This document shows, one piece after another, positions 1 to 10,817 of a stretch of 64,000 nucleotides of DNA. Every line of letters starts with the position of its first letter. Position 1 is the stretch's first letter. Location: the NCBI RefSeq assembly GCF_001426585.1, contig NZ_LMEI01000013.1, forward strand, positions 62,227 through 126,226, given 5' to 3'. The notes beneath the pieces are model-generated. The model had not been told where the DNA came from. It searched no databases and saw only the letters and a list, made by a program, of their open reading frames with translations. A program made the position numbers and the translations under genes. This stretch comes from Streptomyces sp. Root431. Its GTDB lineage: Bacteria > Actinomycetota > Actinomycetes > Streptomycetales > Streptomycetaceae.

Positions 1-580
1 CCCCACCGTCCAGCCCGTACCGGCCGCCGTCGTCGCCACCGTCGACGCCGCCGACACCACCCTGTCCAACCCCCGCTGGGCCGTTCTCGCCCTCGGCGCC
101 AACCTCGGCAACCGCCTGGAGACCCTCCAGGGGGCCGTCGACGCCCTGGAGGACACCCCCGGCCTCCGGGTCAAGGCCGTCTCCCCCGTGTACGAGACGG
201 AGCCCTGGGGCGTCGAGCCGGGCAGCCAGCCCTCGTACCTCAACGCCGTCGCGCTCGTGAAGACGACCCTGCCGCCCTCCTCGCTCCTGGAGCGGGCCCA
301 CGCCGTCGAGGAGGCCTTCCACCGCGTCCGCGAGGAGCGCTGGGGCGCCCGCACCATCGACGTCGACATCATCACGTACGCGGACGTGATCTCCGAGGAC
401 CCCGTCCTCACCCTCCCGCACCCCCGCGCCCACGAGCGGGCCTTCGTCCTCGCCCCCTGGCACGACGTGGACCCCGCCGCCCAGCTCCCCGGCCGCGGCC
501 CGGTGGCCGAGCTGCTCGCCGGCCTGGGCAGCGAGGGCGTCACTCCCCGTGTCGACCTGGAACTCCGTCTGCCCGAGTAG
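1..580 (+). CDS. folK: 2-amino-4-hydroxy-6-hydroxymethyldihydropteridine pyrophosphokinase, 5' end missing
   Basis: FolK transfers pyrophosphate from ATP to 6-hydroxymethyl-7,8-dihydropterin in folate synthesis (cytosol). The frame is open from base 2, so the start lies before the window and about 192 residues are visible. Landmarks are LGANLGNR near the start of the conserved domain, the PVYETEPWG strand, RVREERWGARTIDVDI with the substrate and metal-binding acidic cluster, and LPHPRAHERAFVLAPW. The usual Streptomyces neighbours folP and folB would lie just outside to the left; this is inference. The gene is followed 61 bases later by a DUF3180 gene on the same strand. Confidence 0.95.
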   Translation, partial: PTVQPVPAAVVATVDAADTTLSNPRWAVLALGANLGNRLETLQGAVDALEDTPGLRVKAVSPVYETEPWGVEPGSQPSYLNAVALVKTTLPPSSLLERAHAVEEAFHRVREERWGARTIDVDIITYADVISEDPVLTLPHPRAHERAFVLAPWHDVDPAAQLPGRGPVAELLAGLGSEGVTPRVDLELRLPE

Positions 581-641
581 TCGTTACGCTTCGTGGCAGA
601 CCGCCCACGACCACGACCGACGACCACGTGAAGGACATTCG

Positions 642-1127
642 GTGAAACAACTGCGGCTGAAGGTGCTCGGCGGACTCTTCCTCGTGGCGGGCATCCTCTC
701 CTGGGGCGCGGCCCGCCTGTGGGACTCCGTCGGCACCCTCCCCAGCGTGCCGATCGCCGCACCGATCGTCCTCGCCGTGATCGCGGTCGTCCTCACCGCG
801 ACCGCCCTCTCGATCCGCTCCCGCCTCAAGGCCCAGCGCGAGCGCCGCCCGGGCGCCAAGGGCGTCGAGCCCCTGATGGCGGCCCGCGCGGTGGTCTTCG
901 GCCAGGCGAGCGCCCTGGTGGCCGCCCTCGTCGCCGGCATGTACGGCGGCACGGGCGTCTTCCTCCTCGGCTCCCTCGACGTCCCGGCCCGCCGCGACCA
1001 GGCCCTCTACGCGGCCCTGGCGGTCGCCGCAGGCATCGCCGTCATCGCGGCGGCCCTCTTCCTGGAGCGCGTCTGCAAGCTCCCGGAGGACCCCGAGAAC
1101 GACAAGGGCCACGCGCCCGTCTCCTGA
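642..1127 (+). CDS. DUF3180 family integral membrane protein
   Basis: A 161-residue membrane protein of unknown function, regularly found directly after folK in Streptomyces. The GTG at 642 is chosen because AAGGA lies about 7 bases upstream; a longer reading would start inside the end of folK. Four hydrophobic segments are visible at about residues 6-20, 35-55, 88-108 and 125-145, with a basic loop RSRLKAQRERRPGAKG between helices 2 and 3. It is probably co-transcribed with folK. No catalytic motif is visible. Confidence 0.85.
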   Translation: MKQLRLKVLGGLFLVAGILSWGAARLWDSVGTLPSVPIAAPIVLAVIAVVLTATALSIRSRLKAQRERRPGAKGVEPLMAARAVVFGQASALVAALVAGMYGGTGVFLLGSLDVPARRDQALYAALAVAAGIAVIAAALFLERVCKLPEDPENDKGHAPVS

Positions 1128-1183
1128 AGCCCTGGCTAAGCCCCCAACCGGGTGGCAGGATCCCCCACCGGGGGGGGCAGCCA

Positions 1184-1717
1184 ATGCACGCGAGAGCCGT
1201 ACGCCGCAAGACGTTCGCCTGGACGACCATGGCCTTTACGGTCGCCTTCTACGTCGGCGGGCTGCTCGTCGCCCTCGGCGACGAGCACGGCGGATTCGGG
1301 GTAGGGCTCGTCCTCGCGACGACGGCCCTCTTCTTGTGGGCCATCGGCTGGGACTCCACCTACCGCTACACGGCCACCCACGTCTCCACAACGCACTTCC
1401 TCGTCACCACGACCGTCGCATGGCGGGACGTCGCTCACGTCGACAGCGCCGCCGGCCTGGCCCTCCGGCTGCGCGACGGAACGACCCTCGGCTCGGTCGC
1501 CTACGGCGACTCCCTCCTCGGTGCCTTCACGGGATACGTGACCCATCGCGGAGCCCAGCGCATCCTGGACGACGCCCACCACGCCACCGCCCGCCGCCCC
1601 TCAGGCCCCGTCCCCCGCCACCACGGATTCGCGTGGCGCCGCGGGCTGGTTGCGGCCGCCGTGATCTACTCGCCCATTCTCGCCATCGGAGCCCTGAAGA
1701 CCTCGCCCCTGCTCTGA
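1184..1717 (+). CDS. small membrane protein with PH-like domain
   Basis: A 177-residue protein. Two N-terminal hydrophobic hairpins (about residues 11-31 and 38-57) are followed by a soluble stretch, YRYTATHVSTTHFLVTTTVAWRDVAHVDS, that looks like the beta-rich bacterial PH (bPH) fold of membrane-associated Streptomyces proteins. A final hydrophobic helix sits near residues 150-168. ATG 1184 is the first start after the DUF3180 stop. Assignment to the bPH family is from pattern only; no function is known. Confidence 0.65.
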   Translation: MHARAVRRKTFAWTTMAFTVAFYVGGLLVALGDEHGGFGVGLVLATTALFLWAIGWDSTYRYTATHVSTTHFLVTTTVAWRDVAHVDSAAGLALRLRDGTTLGSVAYGDSLLGAFTGYVTHRGAQRILDDAHHATARRPSGPVPRHHGFAWRRGLVAAAVIYSPILAIGALKTSPLL

Positions 1718-1726
1718 ACCCGCCTC

Positions 1727-2718
1727 CTACCAGGGCTCCCGCGCCAGGTGCCCGTTCACCAGGAAGGTGGGGTGGGGGGAGAGTCGGTAGCTGTAGAAGG
1801 TGAAGGGTTTCGTGCCGAGGGCGGGGCGGGGGCGGACTTCGTGGACCTGGATCCAGGACGATTCCGGTGGGTCGATGCGGTGGTACTCGGGGGCGAAGGT
1901 ACCCCGGCTCGCCCAGCGGTCGGAGACGACGAGGTGTGACGCCAGTCCCCTGCCCTTCGGAGTGAAGCGGGCCCCGATGATGACGGCCAGATCCGAGAGA
2001 AAGGGAGTATTGGCGCTGACGATCGTGCGGCCTTGCCAGCTCTTGTGGCGGAACCCGTCGCCGTCGGCGTATCCGTCGAGAAACCCGTTGAAGGTATCGA
2101 TGTCCCGCAGCACCACCCGTGGAAATCGCTGCCGCGCATGGTGGGCGTCGCCGCCGACGAAGTACCTCATCGCGTCGGACAGGTACGAGGAGACCACCCG
2201 CACCCGGAAACCGGGCAGGTCCCGCTTGAGGAAGCCGGACGGGCGGGTCACCGCCTCCAGCCGCGAGGGGAGCCCCGTGCAGGCCGTGAGGGCCTCCGCG
2301 TACCGGGACGCGAAGCCTCGTCGTTCACGACCAGAGACACGTAGTTCTTGCCGACGGTTCCGTCGGCACAGGTGGCACCCACGAAGTACCCGAACGCATA
2401 GCCCGGCCGGATCGTGAACCTCTCGCGGCAGAGCTTCCGCGCCGGCGTCCAGGCGACCACGGCACCGGCGCAGTCCCGGGCATGCGCCCAGCCGTCCGGC
2501 GTGGACAGGAGGAGATCCGGACTGGCCATGAAGGTCATGTGATCGGTGACGACTTCGACGGCATCACGAGCCTTGGTGACCGTCACCCCGGCCACTGTCG
2601 TCCGCACCGTCCGGTCGCCGTCCAGCGTCCACAGCGCATCGCCACGAGCTACACCCTTGGCCTGGACGCGGCCCCCGACCCGGTTCACCAGCTGCTTGCT
2701 CGCAAGCCCGTACCCCAT
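1727..2718 (-). pseudogene. frameshifted stand-alone Hint/LAGLIDADG homing endonuclease-like gene
   Basis: Reading from 2718, the first frame encodes a Hint-like N-terminal block (GVARGDALWTLDG, then a VVTDHMTF beta strand) and a first DOD motif, GYFVGATCADG, and runs off frame near 2313. The second frame (stop at 1727) resumes with FASRYAEALTACTGLPSR, carries the second DOD motif, GFLDGYADGDGFRHKSW, and ends in PHPTFLVNGHLAREPW, which resembles intein C-terminal splice-region sequence. The frames join perfectly if one base is missing around 2312-2314 (gacgaggc/ttcgcg). No host gene flanks it, so it looks like a free-standing Hint/HEN protein rather than an intein in situ. It lies just after folE, 67 bases from the folE stop. 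Confidence 0.75.
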
Positions 2719-2785
2719 ACCGATCCCCTTCGATCAGCGATCAACCTCACTGATCCGGACGGTATGGGGCACTCCCGGCAGCCTG

Positions 2786-3394
2786 CTACGAGCGAGCCAG
2801 TATCAGGGACATGGCCTCGGCCCTTGTAGTAGCGTCACGAAGTTGGCCGCGCACCGCCGACGTGGTCGTCTTCGCACCCGGCTTGCGGATGCCACGGACC
2901 GACATGCACATGTGCTCGGCCTCGATCACGACAATCGCGCCACGGGCGTCGAGGATGCGCATGAGCGAGTCCGCGATCTGGGTGGTAAGCCGCTCCTGCA
3001 CCTGCGGGCGGCGAGCGAAGACGTCGACAAGACGCGCGAGCTTCGACAGTCCGGTGATCTTGCCCGAATCCGCCGGGATGTAGCCGATGTGGGCCACCCC
3101 GTGGAACGGCAAGAGGTGATGTTCGCACTGACTAACGATTTCGATGTCCTTCACAAGGACCATCTCGTCGTGCCCGAGATCGAAAGTCGTGGTCAGAACG
3201 TCCTCAGGCTTCTGCCAGAGCCCAGCGAACATCTCCTTGTACGCCCGCGCCACCCGCGCCGGCGTCTCCCGCAGGCCCTCGCGGTCCGGGTCCTCGCCGA
3301 CCGCGATGAGGAGCTCTCGTACGGCGTTCTCGGCGCGCTTCTCGTCGAACTCGCCGATCCTGCCCTCGCCGTCCAGCGTCACCGGGTCGGTCAT
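2786..3394 (-). CDS. folE: GTP cyclohydrolase I
   Basis: Converts GTP to 7,8-dihydroneopterin triphosphate, the first step of folate synthesis; a cytosolic decamer in known homologues. The 202-residue protein has the zinc and catalytic residues: C90-E-H-H93 followed by LPFHGVAHIGYIP, and C163 in EHMCMSVRG, then KPGAKTTTSAVRGQL. ATG 3394 is preferred (GGAACGAGG upstream); a longer reading from 3445 would run through a terminator hairpin. From roughly position 3240 to the stop, codons become unlike the first third (GAA, GTT, AGT, TTG, and CGT GAC GCT ACT ACA AGG near the end), suggesting a mosaic gene. It lies downstream of ftsH on the same strand. Confidence 0.95.
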   Translation of the reverse strand: MTDPVTLDGEGRIGEFDEKRAENAVRELLIAVGEDPDREGLRETPARVARAYKEMFAGLWQKPEDVLTTTFDLGHDEMVLVKDIEIVSQCEHHLLPFHGVAHIGYIPADSGKITGLSKLARLVDVFARRPQVQERLTTQIADSLMRILDARGAIVVIEAEHMCMSVRGIRKPGAKTTTSAVRGQLRDATTRAEAMSLILARS

Positions 3395-3432
3395 CTCTGT
3401 GCCTCGTTCCGTCTGACTGGTGTGCGCGAAAA

Positions 3433-3470
3433 GCCGCGCCCCCACAGGCTAAAACCTGTGGGGGCGCGGC
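3433..3470 (-). terminator. perfect 16-bp hairpin between ftsH and folE
   Basis: Arms at 3433-3448 and 3455-3470 pair perfectly over 16 bp with a 6-base loop (CTAAAA). It lies 25 bases after the ftsH stop and 38 bases before the folE start, so it probably ends or attenuates ftsH transcription ahead of folE. There is no clear T-tract on either strand. Confidence 0.7.
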
Positions 3471-3494
3471 ATCCATTCCGGGTTACCCGGACCG

Positions 3495-5513
<2,019 letters not shown>

Positions 5514-5635
5514 CCATACGGAGCGAGAACGCCCCGTCCCTCCTGCCCGTAGGAAAATGCTGCTGTGAGAGCTGCATGAGTGCTGCTATGTGAAAAAGCT
5601 GTTCTTCGGACGGTACCTCAGCATCGTCGCCCGCG

Positions 5636-5670
5636 ACCGCCTTCCCGTGGTTCAACGGGGGGAAGGCGGT
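5636..5670 (-). terminator. hairpin downstream of hpt
   Basis: Inverted repeat ACCGCCTTCCC (5636-5646) and its complement (5660-5670) around a 13-base loop, in the gap between the hpt stop and the ftsH start. A plausible intrinsic terminator or attenuator; no T-run is obvious. Confidence 0.5.
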
Positions 5671-5695
5671 GCGGGTTCCCCGTCCTGGGGGTGAG

Positions 5696-6250
5696 TCAGC
5701 CGCCGTAGACGTGCGGGGCGAGCGTGCCGACGAACGGAAGGTTCCGGTACTTCTCCGCGTAGTCGAGGCCGTAGCCGACGACGAACTCGTTGGGGATGTC
5801 GAAGCCGATCCACTTGACGTCGATCGCGACCTTGGCGGCCTCCGGCTTCCGCAGGAGGGTGCAGACCTCCAGGGAGGCGGGCTCGCGGGAGCCGAGGTTC
5901 GACAGCAGCCACGACAGGGTCAGGCCGGAGTCGATGATGTCCTCGACGATCAGGACGTGCTTGCCCTTGATGTCGGTGTCGAGGTCCTTGAGGATCCTGA
6001 CGACGCCGGAGGACTGGGTGCCGGCGCCGTAGGAGGAGACGGCCATCCAGTCCATGGTGACGGGGGTGGACAGGGCGCGAGCCAGGTCCGCCATCACCAT
6101 CACCGCGCCCTTGAGGACGCCGACGATGAGCAGGTCCTTGCCCGCGTATTCCGCGTCGATCTTCGCGGCCAGCTCTGCCAGCTTGGCGTCGATCTCTTCC
6201 TTGGTGATGAGCACCGACTGGAGGTCGGTGCCCATGTCCTTCTCGTTCAC
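5696..6250 (-). CDS. hpt: hypoxanthine phosphoribosyltransferase
   Basis: Salvages hypoxanthine and guanine to IMP and GMP using PRPP. The PRPP-binding motif VEDIIDSGLTL lies at residues 102-112 of a 184-residue protein. KGAVMVMADLAR and the flexible-loop SSYG are also present, and the C-terminus FVVGYGLDYAEKYRNLPFVG is typical. GTG 6250 has GAAAG nine bases upstream; ATG 6235 is an alternative start. It lies 26 bases after the tilS stop and is probably co-transcribed with it, a common actinobacterial tilS-hpt-ftsH order. Confidence 0.95.
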   Translation of the reverse strand: MNEKDMGTDLQSVLITKEEIDAKLAELAAKIDAEYAGKDLLIVGVLKGAVMVMADLARALSTPVTMDWMAVSSYGAGTQSSGVVRILKDLDTDIKGKHVLIVEDIIDSGLTLSWLLSNLGSREPASLEVCTLLRKPEAAKVAIDVKWIGFDIPNEFVVGYGLDYAEKYRNLPFVGTLAPHVYGG

Positions 6251-6276
6251 CCGGGTCACTTTCGTTGCAGCGTGCG

Positions 6277-7296
6277 TCAGCCTTGCCGGATGACCAGTCT
6301 GCCACCCTGGCGGCGGGCTTCGACTCGTCCGGGCAGGTTGATGGCCCCTTGGCCGCGCCAGCCGGTGATGAGGCGGTCGACTTCCTCGATGTGGCGGGCG
6401 AAGAGGGAACCGGCGGGGGCGCCCTCGGCGATGACGGCGCGGCGCAGGACACGGCGGCGTACGGCGGGGGGCAGGCCGGAGAGCTTGGCGCATTCGAGGG
6501 CGCCCGCCTCGTCGCGTACGGAGGTCTCGGCGTCGGCGGCCCAGGTGTCGAGGGCGTCGGCGTCGTCCCGGGAGAGTTGGGCCGTCCGGGCGAGGGCTTC
6601 GACGACGCCCTTGCCGAGGGCCTTCTCGAGGGCGGGGAGGCCTTCGTGGCGGAGTCGGGAGCGGGTGTACGCGGGGTCGCTGTTGTGGGGGTCGTCCCAG
6701 ACGGCGAGTTCCTGCGCGATGCAGGCCTTGCGGATGGTGTGGCGGTCGAGGTGGAGGAAGGGGCGCCGGTAGCGTCCGGCGGCGCCGGAGACGGCGGCCA
6801 TGCCGGAGAGGGAGCGGATGCCGGAGCCGCGGGCGAGGCCGAGGAGGACGGTTTCCGCCTGGTCGTCGCGGGTGTGGCCGAGGAGGATCGCGGCGGCTCC
6901 GTGGCGCTCGGCGGCGGCGTCGAGGGCGGTGTAGCGGGCGTCGCGGGCGGCTGCCTCGGGTCCGCCTTCGCGGCCGACGGTGACGGTGACGGCCTCGACG
7001 GGGGTGAGGCCGAGGGCGGTCATGCGTCCGGCGACCTCGGCGGCCCGGGTGTCGGAGCCGTCCTGGAGGCCGTGGTCGACGGTGATGCCGCCGGCGCGTA
7101 CGGGGAGTTTGCGGGTTTCGAAGGCGAGTGCGGAGGCGAGCGCCATCGAGTCGGCGCCTCCGGAGCAGGCGACGAGGACGAGGGGTTCGCGTCCGTCGTG
7201 TGCGGTGGTGGGGTCGGTCTGGTGCTCGGTGAGGACGTCGTGGAGTACGCGGCGGACCGCCAGGCGTATCGCCGCGACCGCAGGATGGGGACCCAT
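6277..7296 (-). CDS. tilS: tRNA(Ile)-lysidine synthetase
   Basis: Attaches lysine to C34 of the CAU-anticodon tRNA-Ile so that it reads AUA codons. The N-terminal PP-loop CSGGADS (44-50) binds ATP. ITVDHGLQ, LLGHTRDDQAETVLLGLARGSG and RPFLHLDRHTIRKAC follow in the order of the family. The 339-residue length matches actinobacterial TilS without the long C-terminal domains of E. coli. ATG 7296 gives the expected N-terminal length. It heads the tilS-hpt-ftsH run. Confidence 0.95.
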   Translation of the reverse strand: MGPHPAVAAIRLAVRRVLHDVLTEHQTDPTTAHDGREPLVLVACSGGADSMALASALAFETRKLPVRAGGITVDHGLQDGSDTRAAEVAGRMTALGLTPVEAVTVTVGREGGPEAAARDARYTALDAAAERHGAAAILLGHTRDDQAETVLLGLARGSGIRSLSGMAAVSGAAGRYRRPFLHLDRHTIRKACIAQELAVWDDPHNSDPAYTRSRLRHEGLPALEKALGKGVVEALARTAQLSRDDADALDTWAADAETSVRDEAGALECAKLSGLPPAVRRRVLRRAVIAEGAPAGSLFARHIEEVDRLITGWRGQGAINLPGRVEARRQGGRLVIRQG

Positions 7297-7503
7297 GTCC
7301 GGTGCCCTTCGTGATGGGGTGGGGTGCCTCGGTCGGAGTCTTAACGGTCGGAAAGGGGGGTTCGGTCACTCAGAGTGCGTCGATGGTGACAGAAACCCGG
7401 CCGTTACCCGAGCATTGCACGCCTCACCCCATGCCCAGGGTCCCTCGGATGGGTGATTGGCGGGTTGTTCTCCCGTGTTCCTACGCCGTCCGGCGCACCT
7501 GTC

Positions 7504-8643
7504 TCAGGAGTCTGCCTTACGGTGCACCCTCGCGATCCAGTCGGCGGGGGCGGCGATCTCGGACTTGGTGGGGAGCGTGTTGGGGGAGGTCCACACGCGG
7601 TTGAAGCCGTCCATGCCGACCTGGTCGACGACGGCGCGGACGAAGCGCTCGCCGTCGCGGTACTGGCGGAGTTTGGCGTCGAGGCCGAGGAGCTTGCGGA
7701 GGGCGAGGTCGAGGCGGGAGGCGCCGCGGGCGCGGCGCTGCTGGAACTTCTCGCGGATCTCGGCGACGGAGGGGACGACCTGGGGGCCGACGCCGTCCAT
7801 GACGTAGTCGGCGTGGCCTTCGAGCAGGGACATGACGGCGGTGAGGCGGCCGAGGATCTCGCGCTGCTCGGGGGTCTGGACGATCTCGACGAGGGAGGGG
7901 GCGGGTTCGCCCTGTTCGCCTTCCGGACGGCCGCCGGCGAGGGCCTGGGCGGCGTCGCGGAGGCGTTCGACGACGGTGCCGGGGTCGACCTCGGTGGCGG
8001 CGAGGAAGGACTGGATCTCGCCCTGGAGGTGGTCGCGGAGCCAGGGGACGGCGGTGAACTGGGTGCGGTGGGTCTCTTCGTGGAGGCAGACCCAGAGGCG
8101 GAAGTCGTGGGGCGATACGTCGAGTTCGCGTTCGACGTGGACGATGTTGGGGGCGACGAGGAGGAGGCGTCCGCCGCCGTTGGCGCCTGCGGGGAGTTCG
8201 CGGGTGGCGGGGGCGAAGGTCTCGTACTGGCCGAGGATGCGGGAGGCGAGGAAGGACAGGAGCATGCCGAGCTCGACGCCGGTGACCTTGCCGCCGACGG
8301 CGCCGAGGACGGCGTTTCCGGGGGTGGTCGAGCGGCGTTCCTGCATCTTGCCGAGGAGCGGGGTGAGGAGTTCGCGGAAGCCGGCGACGTTGGCCTTGAT
8401 CCAGCCGGCGCGGTCGACGACGAGGACGGGGGTGTCGTGGACGTCGGCGCCTTCGGGGAGCATCCGGGTGTAGGCGCGGACGTGTTGCTCGGAGGCTTTG
8501 GCGTGCTTGCGGAGTTCGGCGACGACCTCGCGGGCCTCGTCGCGGCTGACTTCGGGTCCGGGCCGCACGAGGCGGGTCGCGGTCGCGACCGCGAGGTTCC
8601 AGTCGACCATCCCGGATGTGCCTGCGCCACCGATGCTCGTCAT
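7504..8643 (-). CDS. zinc-dependent metalloprotease, DUF2342 (F420-biosynthesis-associated family)
   Basis: A 379-residue protein of the actinobacterial DUF2342 family, sometimes named for its correlation with coenzyme F420. The HExxH zinc motif HEETH is at residues 188-192 and a second EGHADYVMDGVG motif supplies the distal ligand region. VAPNIVHVERELDVSPHDFRLW precedes the active site as in the family. No signal peptide is visible. It sits between tilS and dacB on the same strand, an arrangement I recall as conserved in actinobacteria. Substrate is unknown. Confidence 0.88.
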   Translation of the reverse strand: MTSIGGAGTSGMVDWNLAVATATRLVRPGPEVSRDEAREVVAELRKHAKASEQHVRAYTRMLPEGADVHDTPVLVVDRAGWIKANVAGFRELLTPLLGKMQERRSTTPGNAVLGAVGGKVTGVELGMLLSFLASRILGQYETFAPATRELPAGANGGGRLLLVAPNIVHVERELDVSPHDFRLWVCLHEETHRTQFTAVPWLRDHLQGEIQSFLAATEVDPGTVVERLRDAAQALAGGRPEGEQGEPAPSLVEIVQTPEQREILGRLTAVMSLLEGHADYVMDGVGPQVVPSVAEIREKFQQRRARGASRLDLALRKLLGLDAKLRQYRDGERFVRAVVDQVGMDGFNRVWTSPNTLPTKSEIAAPADWIARVHRKADS

Positions 8644-8703
8644 GCGTCAACCGTACGGTCTCGGGGCCCGATCGGTGAGGGTTCCGGATGGTGCTGTCGG
8701 TGG

Positions 8704-10191
8704 TCAGCCTTGTCCGGCGAGGGCGGCGGAGAGTCGGTCGAGGGCGGGCTGTGCCTCGTAGGGGGAGAGGGTGCGGCCGGCGAGGAAGGCGAAGGCGAGG
8801 AGTCGTCCGTCGGCGGTGACGACGGTGCCGGCGAGGGTGTTGACGCCCGTGAGGGTGCCGGTCTTGGCGCGGACGAGTCCGGCGCCCGCGGTGGCGGGTG
8901 CGGTGTCGAAGCGGCCGGCGAGGGTGCCGGTGAAGCCGCCGACGGGCAGGCCGGTGAGGACCGGGCGGAGGGCGGGGCGGGCGGGGTCGGCCGCGCGGGT
9001 GAGGAGGGTGGTGAGGAGGGCGGCGGAGACGCGGTCGCGGCGGTCGAGTCCGCTGCCGTCGGCGAAGCGGGCGCCGGCGAGGGGGAGGCCGAGCTTGGCG
9101 AGTTCGTCGCGTACGGCCTTCCCGGCGCCCTCGAAGCTCGCGGGCTGTTTGCGGGCGAGGGCGGTCTGGCGGGCGAGGGCTTCGGCGAGGTCGTTGTCGC
9201 TGTGGGTGAGGGTGCGCTCGGCGAGGTCGGCGAGGGGGGCGGAGTGCGTACGGGCGAGGGGGGCGGGCGGCTTCGGGGCGGCGGCGGGGGTCTTGGCCGG
9301 GGCGTCCGTGGCCTGGGCCGGGGCGTCGGTGGCCTTGGTGGGGCCGTCCGTGGCCTTGGTGGGCGCTCCGGTGATCTTGACGCCGGCGGCGGTGAGGAGG
9401 CCGGCGAAGGCGGTGGCGGTGTCGCCGGCCGGGTCGGCGGCGCGGGGTGCCGGGCCGCTGTTGCTCTTGTCGAGGCGTCCCTCGCTGGTCATGAGGGCGG
9501 TGACGGGGGCGAGGTTCTCGTTGGGGCCGATGGGGTGGAGCTCGGGGCCCTCGTAGAGGCTCGTGTCGTAGGCGAGGCGTACGGAGGTGTGGCCGCGGGC
9601 CTTGAGGGCGCGGGCGGTGTCGGCGGCGAGGCGCCCCAGGCGGGCCGGGTCGAGGGTGGGGTCGCCGCCGCCGGTGAGGGTGACGGTGCGGCCGTCGGCG
9701 GTGGCGGTGACGGTGGTGGGGATGCGGTGGTCGGGGCCGAGGGCGGAGAGCGCGGCGGCGACGGTGGCGATCTTGACGGTGGAGGCGGGTGTCATGGGGG
9801 TGCCGGCGCCTTCGCCGTAGAGCTGGGTGCCGGTGGCGGTGTCGACGACGGAGGCCGTGCGGAGCGGGCCGAGGCCGGGGTCGGCGAGGAGCGGTACGAG
9901 GGTGGCGGCGAGGTCCGCGGGGCGGCCGGCGGGGCGCTCGGCGGCGGCCGGGGCGTGGAGCGCGGGGAGGACGCCGGGGGCGCTGGGGGCGGGCGCGGGG
10001 CGTCGGGGCGCGGCGGGGGCCGGGGGCGGGGCGTGATGCGCGCCACCCGTCGCGGGGGCGGCGGCGCGGGCCCGCTCGGCCGTACGCTGACCCGTGTCCC
10101 ACGGGCCTGCCGCGGTCACCGCCACGGCGGCCAGGGCCAGACCGAGGGCGGCGGAGCCCGCCGTGAGCTGCCACATCCTCGGCTCCGGCAT
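8704..10191 (-). CDS. dacB: D-alanyl-D-alanine carboxypeptidase/endopeptidase (PBP4 class, S13)
   Basis: Exported penicillin-binding protein that trims peptidoglycan stem peptides. The N-terminus has a signal-anchor (about residues 8-30), then a Pro/Ala-rich linker. Catalytic motifs are STVK (137-140), SDN (331-333) and KTG (443-445). Residues about 275-310 form a repetitive insertion of TKATD/AKTPA units, absent from the core fold and probably a surface loop. ATG 10191 is chosen because it directly precedes the export signal, with GAAAGGGG upstream; longer readings start at 10218 or 10245. It is divergent from ppa, and the 103-base gap holds both promoters. Confidence 0.92.
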   Translation of the reverse strand: MPEPRMWQLTAGSAALGLALAAVAVTAAGPWDTGQRTAERARAAAPATGGAHHAPPPAPAAPRRPAPAPSAPGVLPALHAPAAAERPAGRPADLAATLVPLLADPGLGPLRTASVVDTATGTQLYGEGAGTPMTPASTVKIATVAAALSALGPDHRIPTTVTATADGRTVTLTGGGDPTLDPARLGRLAADTARALKARGHTSVRLAYDTSLYEGPELHPIGPNENLAPVTALMTSEGRLDKSNSGPAPRAADPAGDTATAFAGLLTAAGVKITGAPTKATDGPTKATDAPAQATDAPAKTPAAAPKPPAPLARTHSAPLADLAERTLTHSDNDLAEALARQTALARKQPASFEGAGKAVRDELAKLGLPLAGARFADGSGLDRRDRVSAALLTTLLTRAADPARPALRPVLTGLPVGGFTGTLAGRFDTAPATAGAGLVRAKTGTLTGVNTLAGTVVTADGRLLAFAFLAGRTLSPYEAQPALDRLSAALAGQG

Positions 10192-10294
10192 GAGATGACC
10201 AGCCCCTTTCGCGATCACGGTCGTCCGTGAGGGACACTTAATCACCGCGCGTCGTCGCGAGCATTCACTTGTGTTGATTCAGGAGGAGCCACCC

Positions 10295-10786
10295 GTGGAG
10301 TTCGACGTTCTCATCGAGATCCCGAAGGGATCGAGGAACAAGTACGAGGTCGACCACGAGACGGGTCGCATCCGCCTGGACCGTCGCCTGTTCACGTCGA
10401 CGGCCTACCCGACCGACTACGGCTACGTCGAGAACACCCTCGGTGAGGACGGCGACCCGCTGGACGCGCTCGTCATCCTCGACGAGCCCACATTCCCGGG
10501 CTGCCTGATCAAGTGCCGCGCGATCGGCATGTTCCGCATGACGGACGAGGCGGGCGGCGACGACAAGCTGCTGTGCGTCCCGGCCACCGACCCGCGCATG
10601 GAGCACCTGCGGGACATCCACCACGTGTCGGAGTTCGACCGCCTGGAGATCCAGCACTTCTTCGAGGTCTACAAGGACCTGGAGCCGGGCAAGTCGGTCG
10701 AGGGTGCGGACTGGGTCGGTCGCGCCGAGGCCGAGGAAGAGATCGAGAAGTCGTACGCGCGCGCCAAGGAGCAGGGCGGCCACTGA
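10295..10786 (+). CDS. ppa: inorganic pyrophosphatase
   Basis: Soluble Mg-dependent family I pyrophosphatase that pulls biosynthetic reactions forward by hydrolysing PPi. The 163-residue size is typical. Key features are EIPKGSRNKYEVD, TDYGYVENT and the metal-binding cluster GDPLDALV with the later DPR motif. GTG 10295 is fixed by AGGAGGA 7 bases upstream. The gene ends with its own terminator hairpin. Confidence 0.97.
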   Translation: MEFDVLIEIPKGSRNKYEVDHETGRIRLDRRLFTSTAYPTDYGYVENTLGEDGDPLDALVILDEPTFPGCLIKCRAIGMFRMTDEAGGDDKLLCVPATDPRMEHLRDIHHVSEFDRLEIQHFFEVYKDLEPGKSVEGADWVGRAEAEEEIEKSYARAKEQGGH

Positions 10787-10817
10787 GGCTGCGCTCTTCT
10801 GAGCTTCTGATCGTGTG

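Noticed and set aside
3395..3445. Upstream start for folE (MGARLFAHTSQ...)
   Set aside because: It would cross the terminator hairpin and extend the protein beyond the family N-terminus; ATG 3394 has a better ribosome site.
7453..10230. Open frame of over 900 codons antisense to the metalloprotease and dacB
   Set aside because: Gly/Ala/Glu-rich mirror of two genuine genes with intact active sites.
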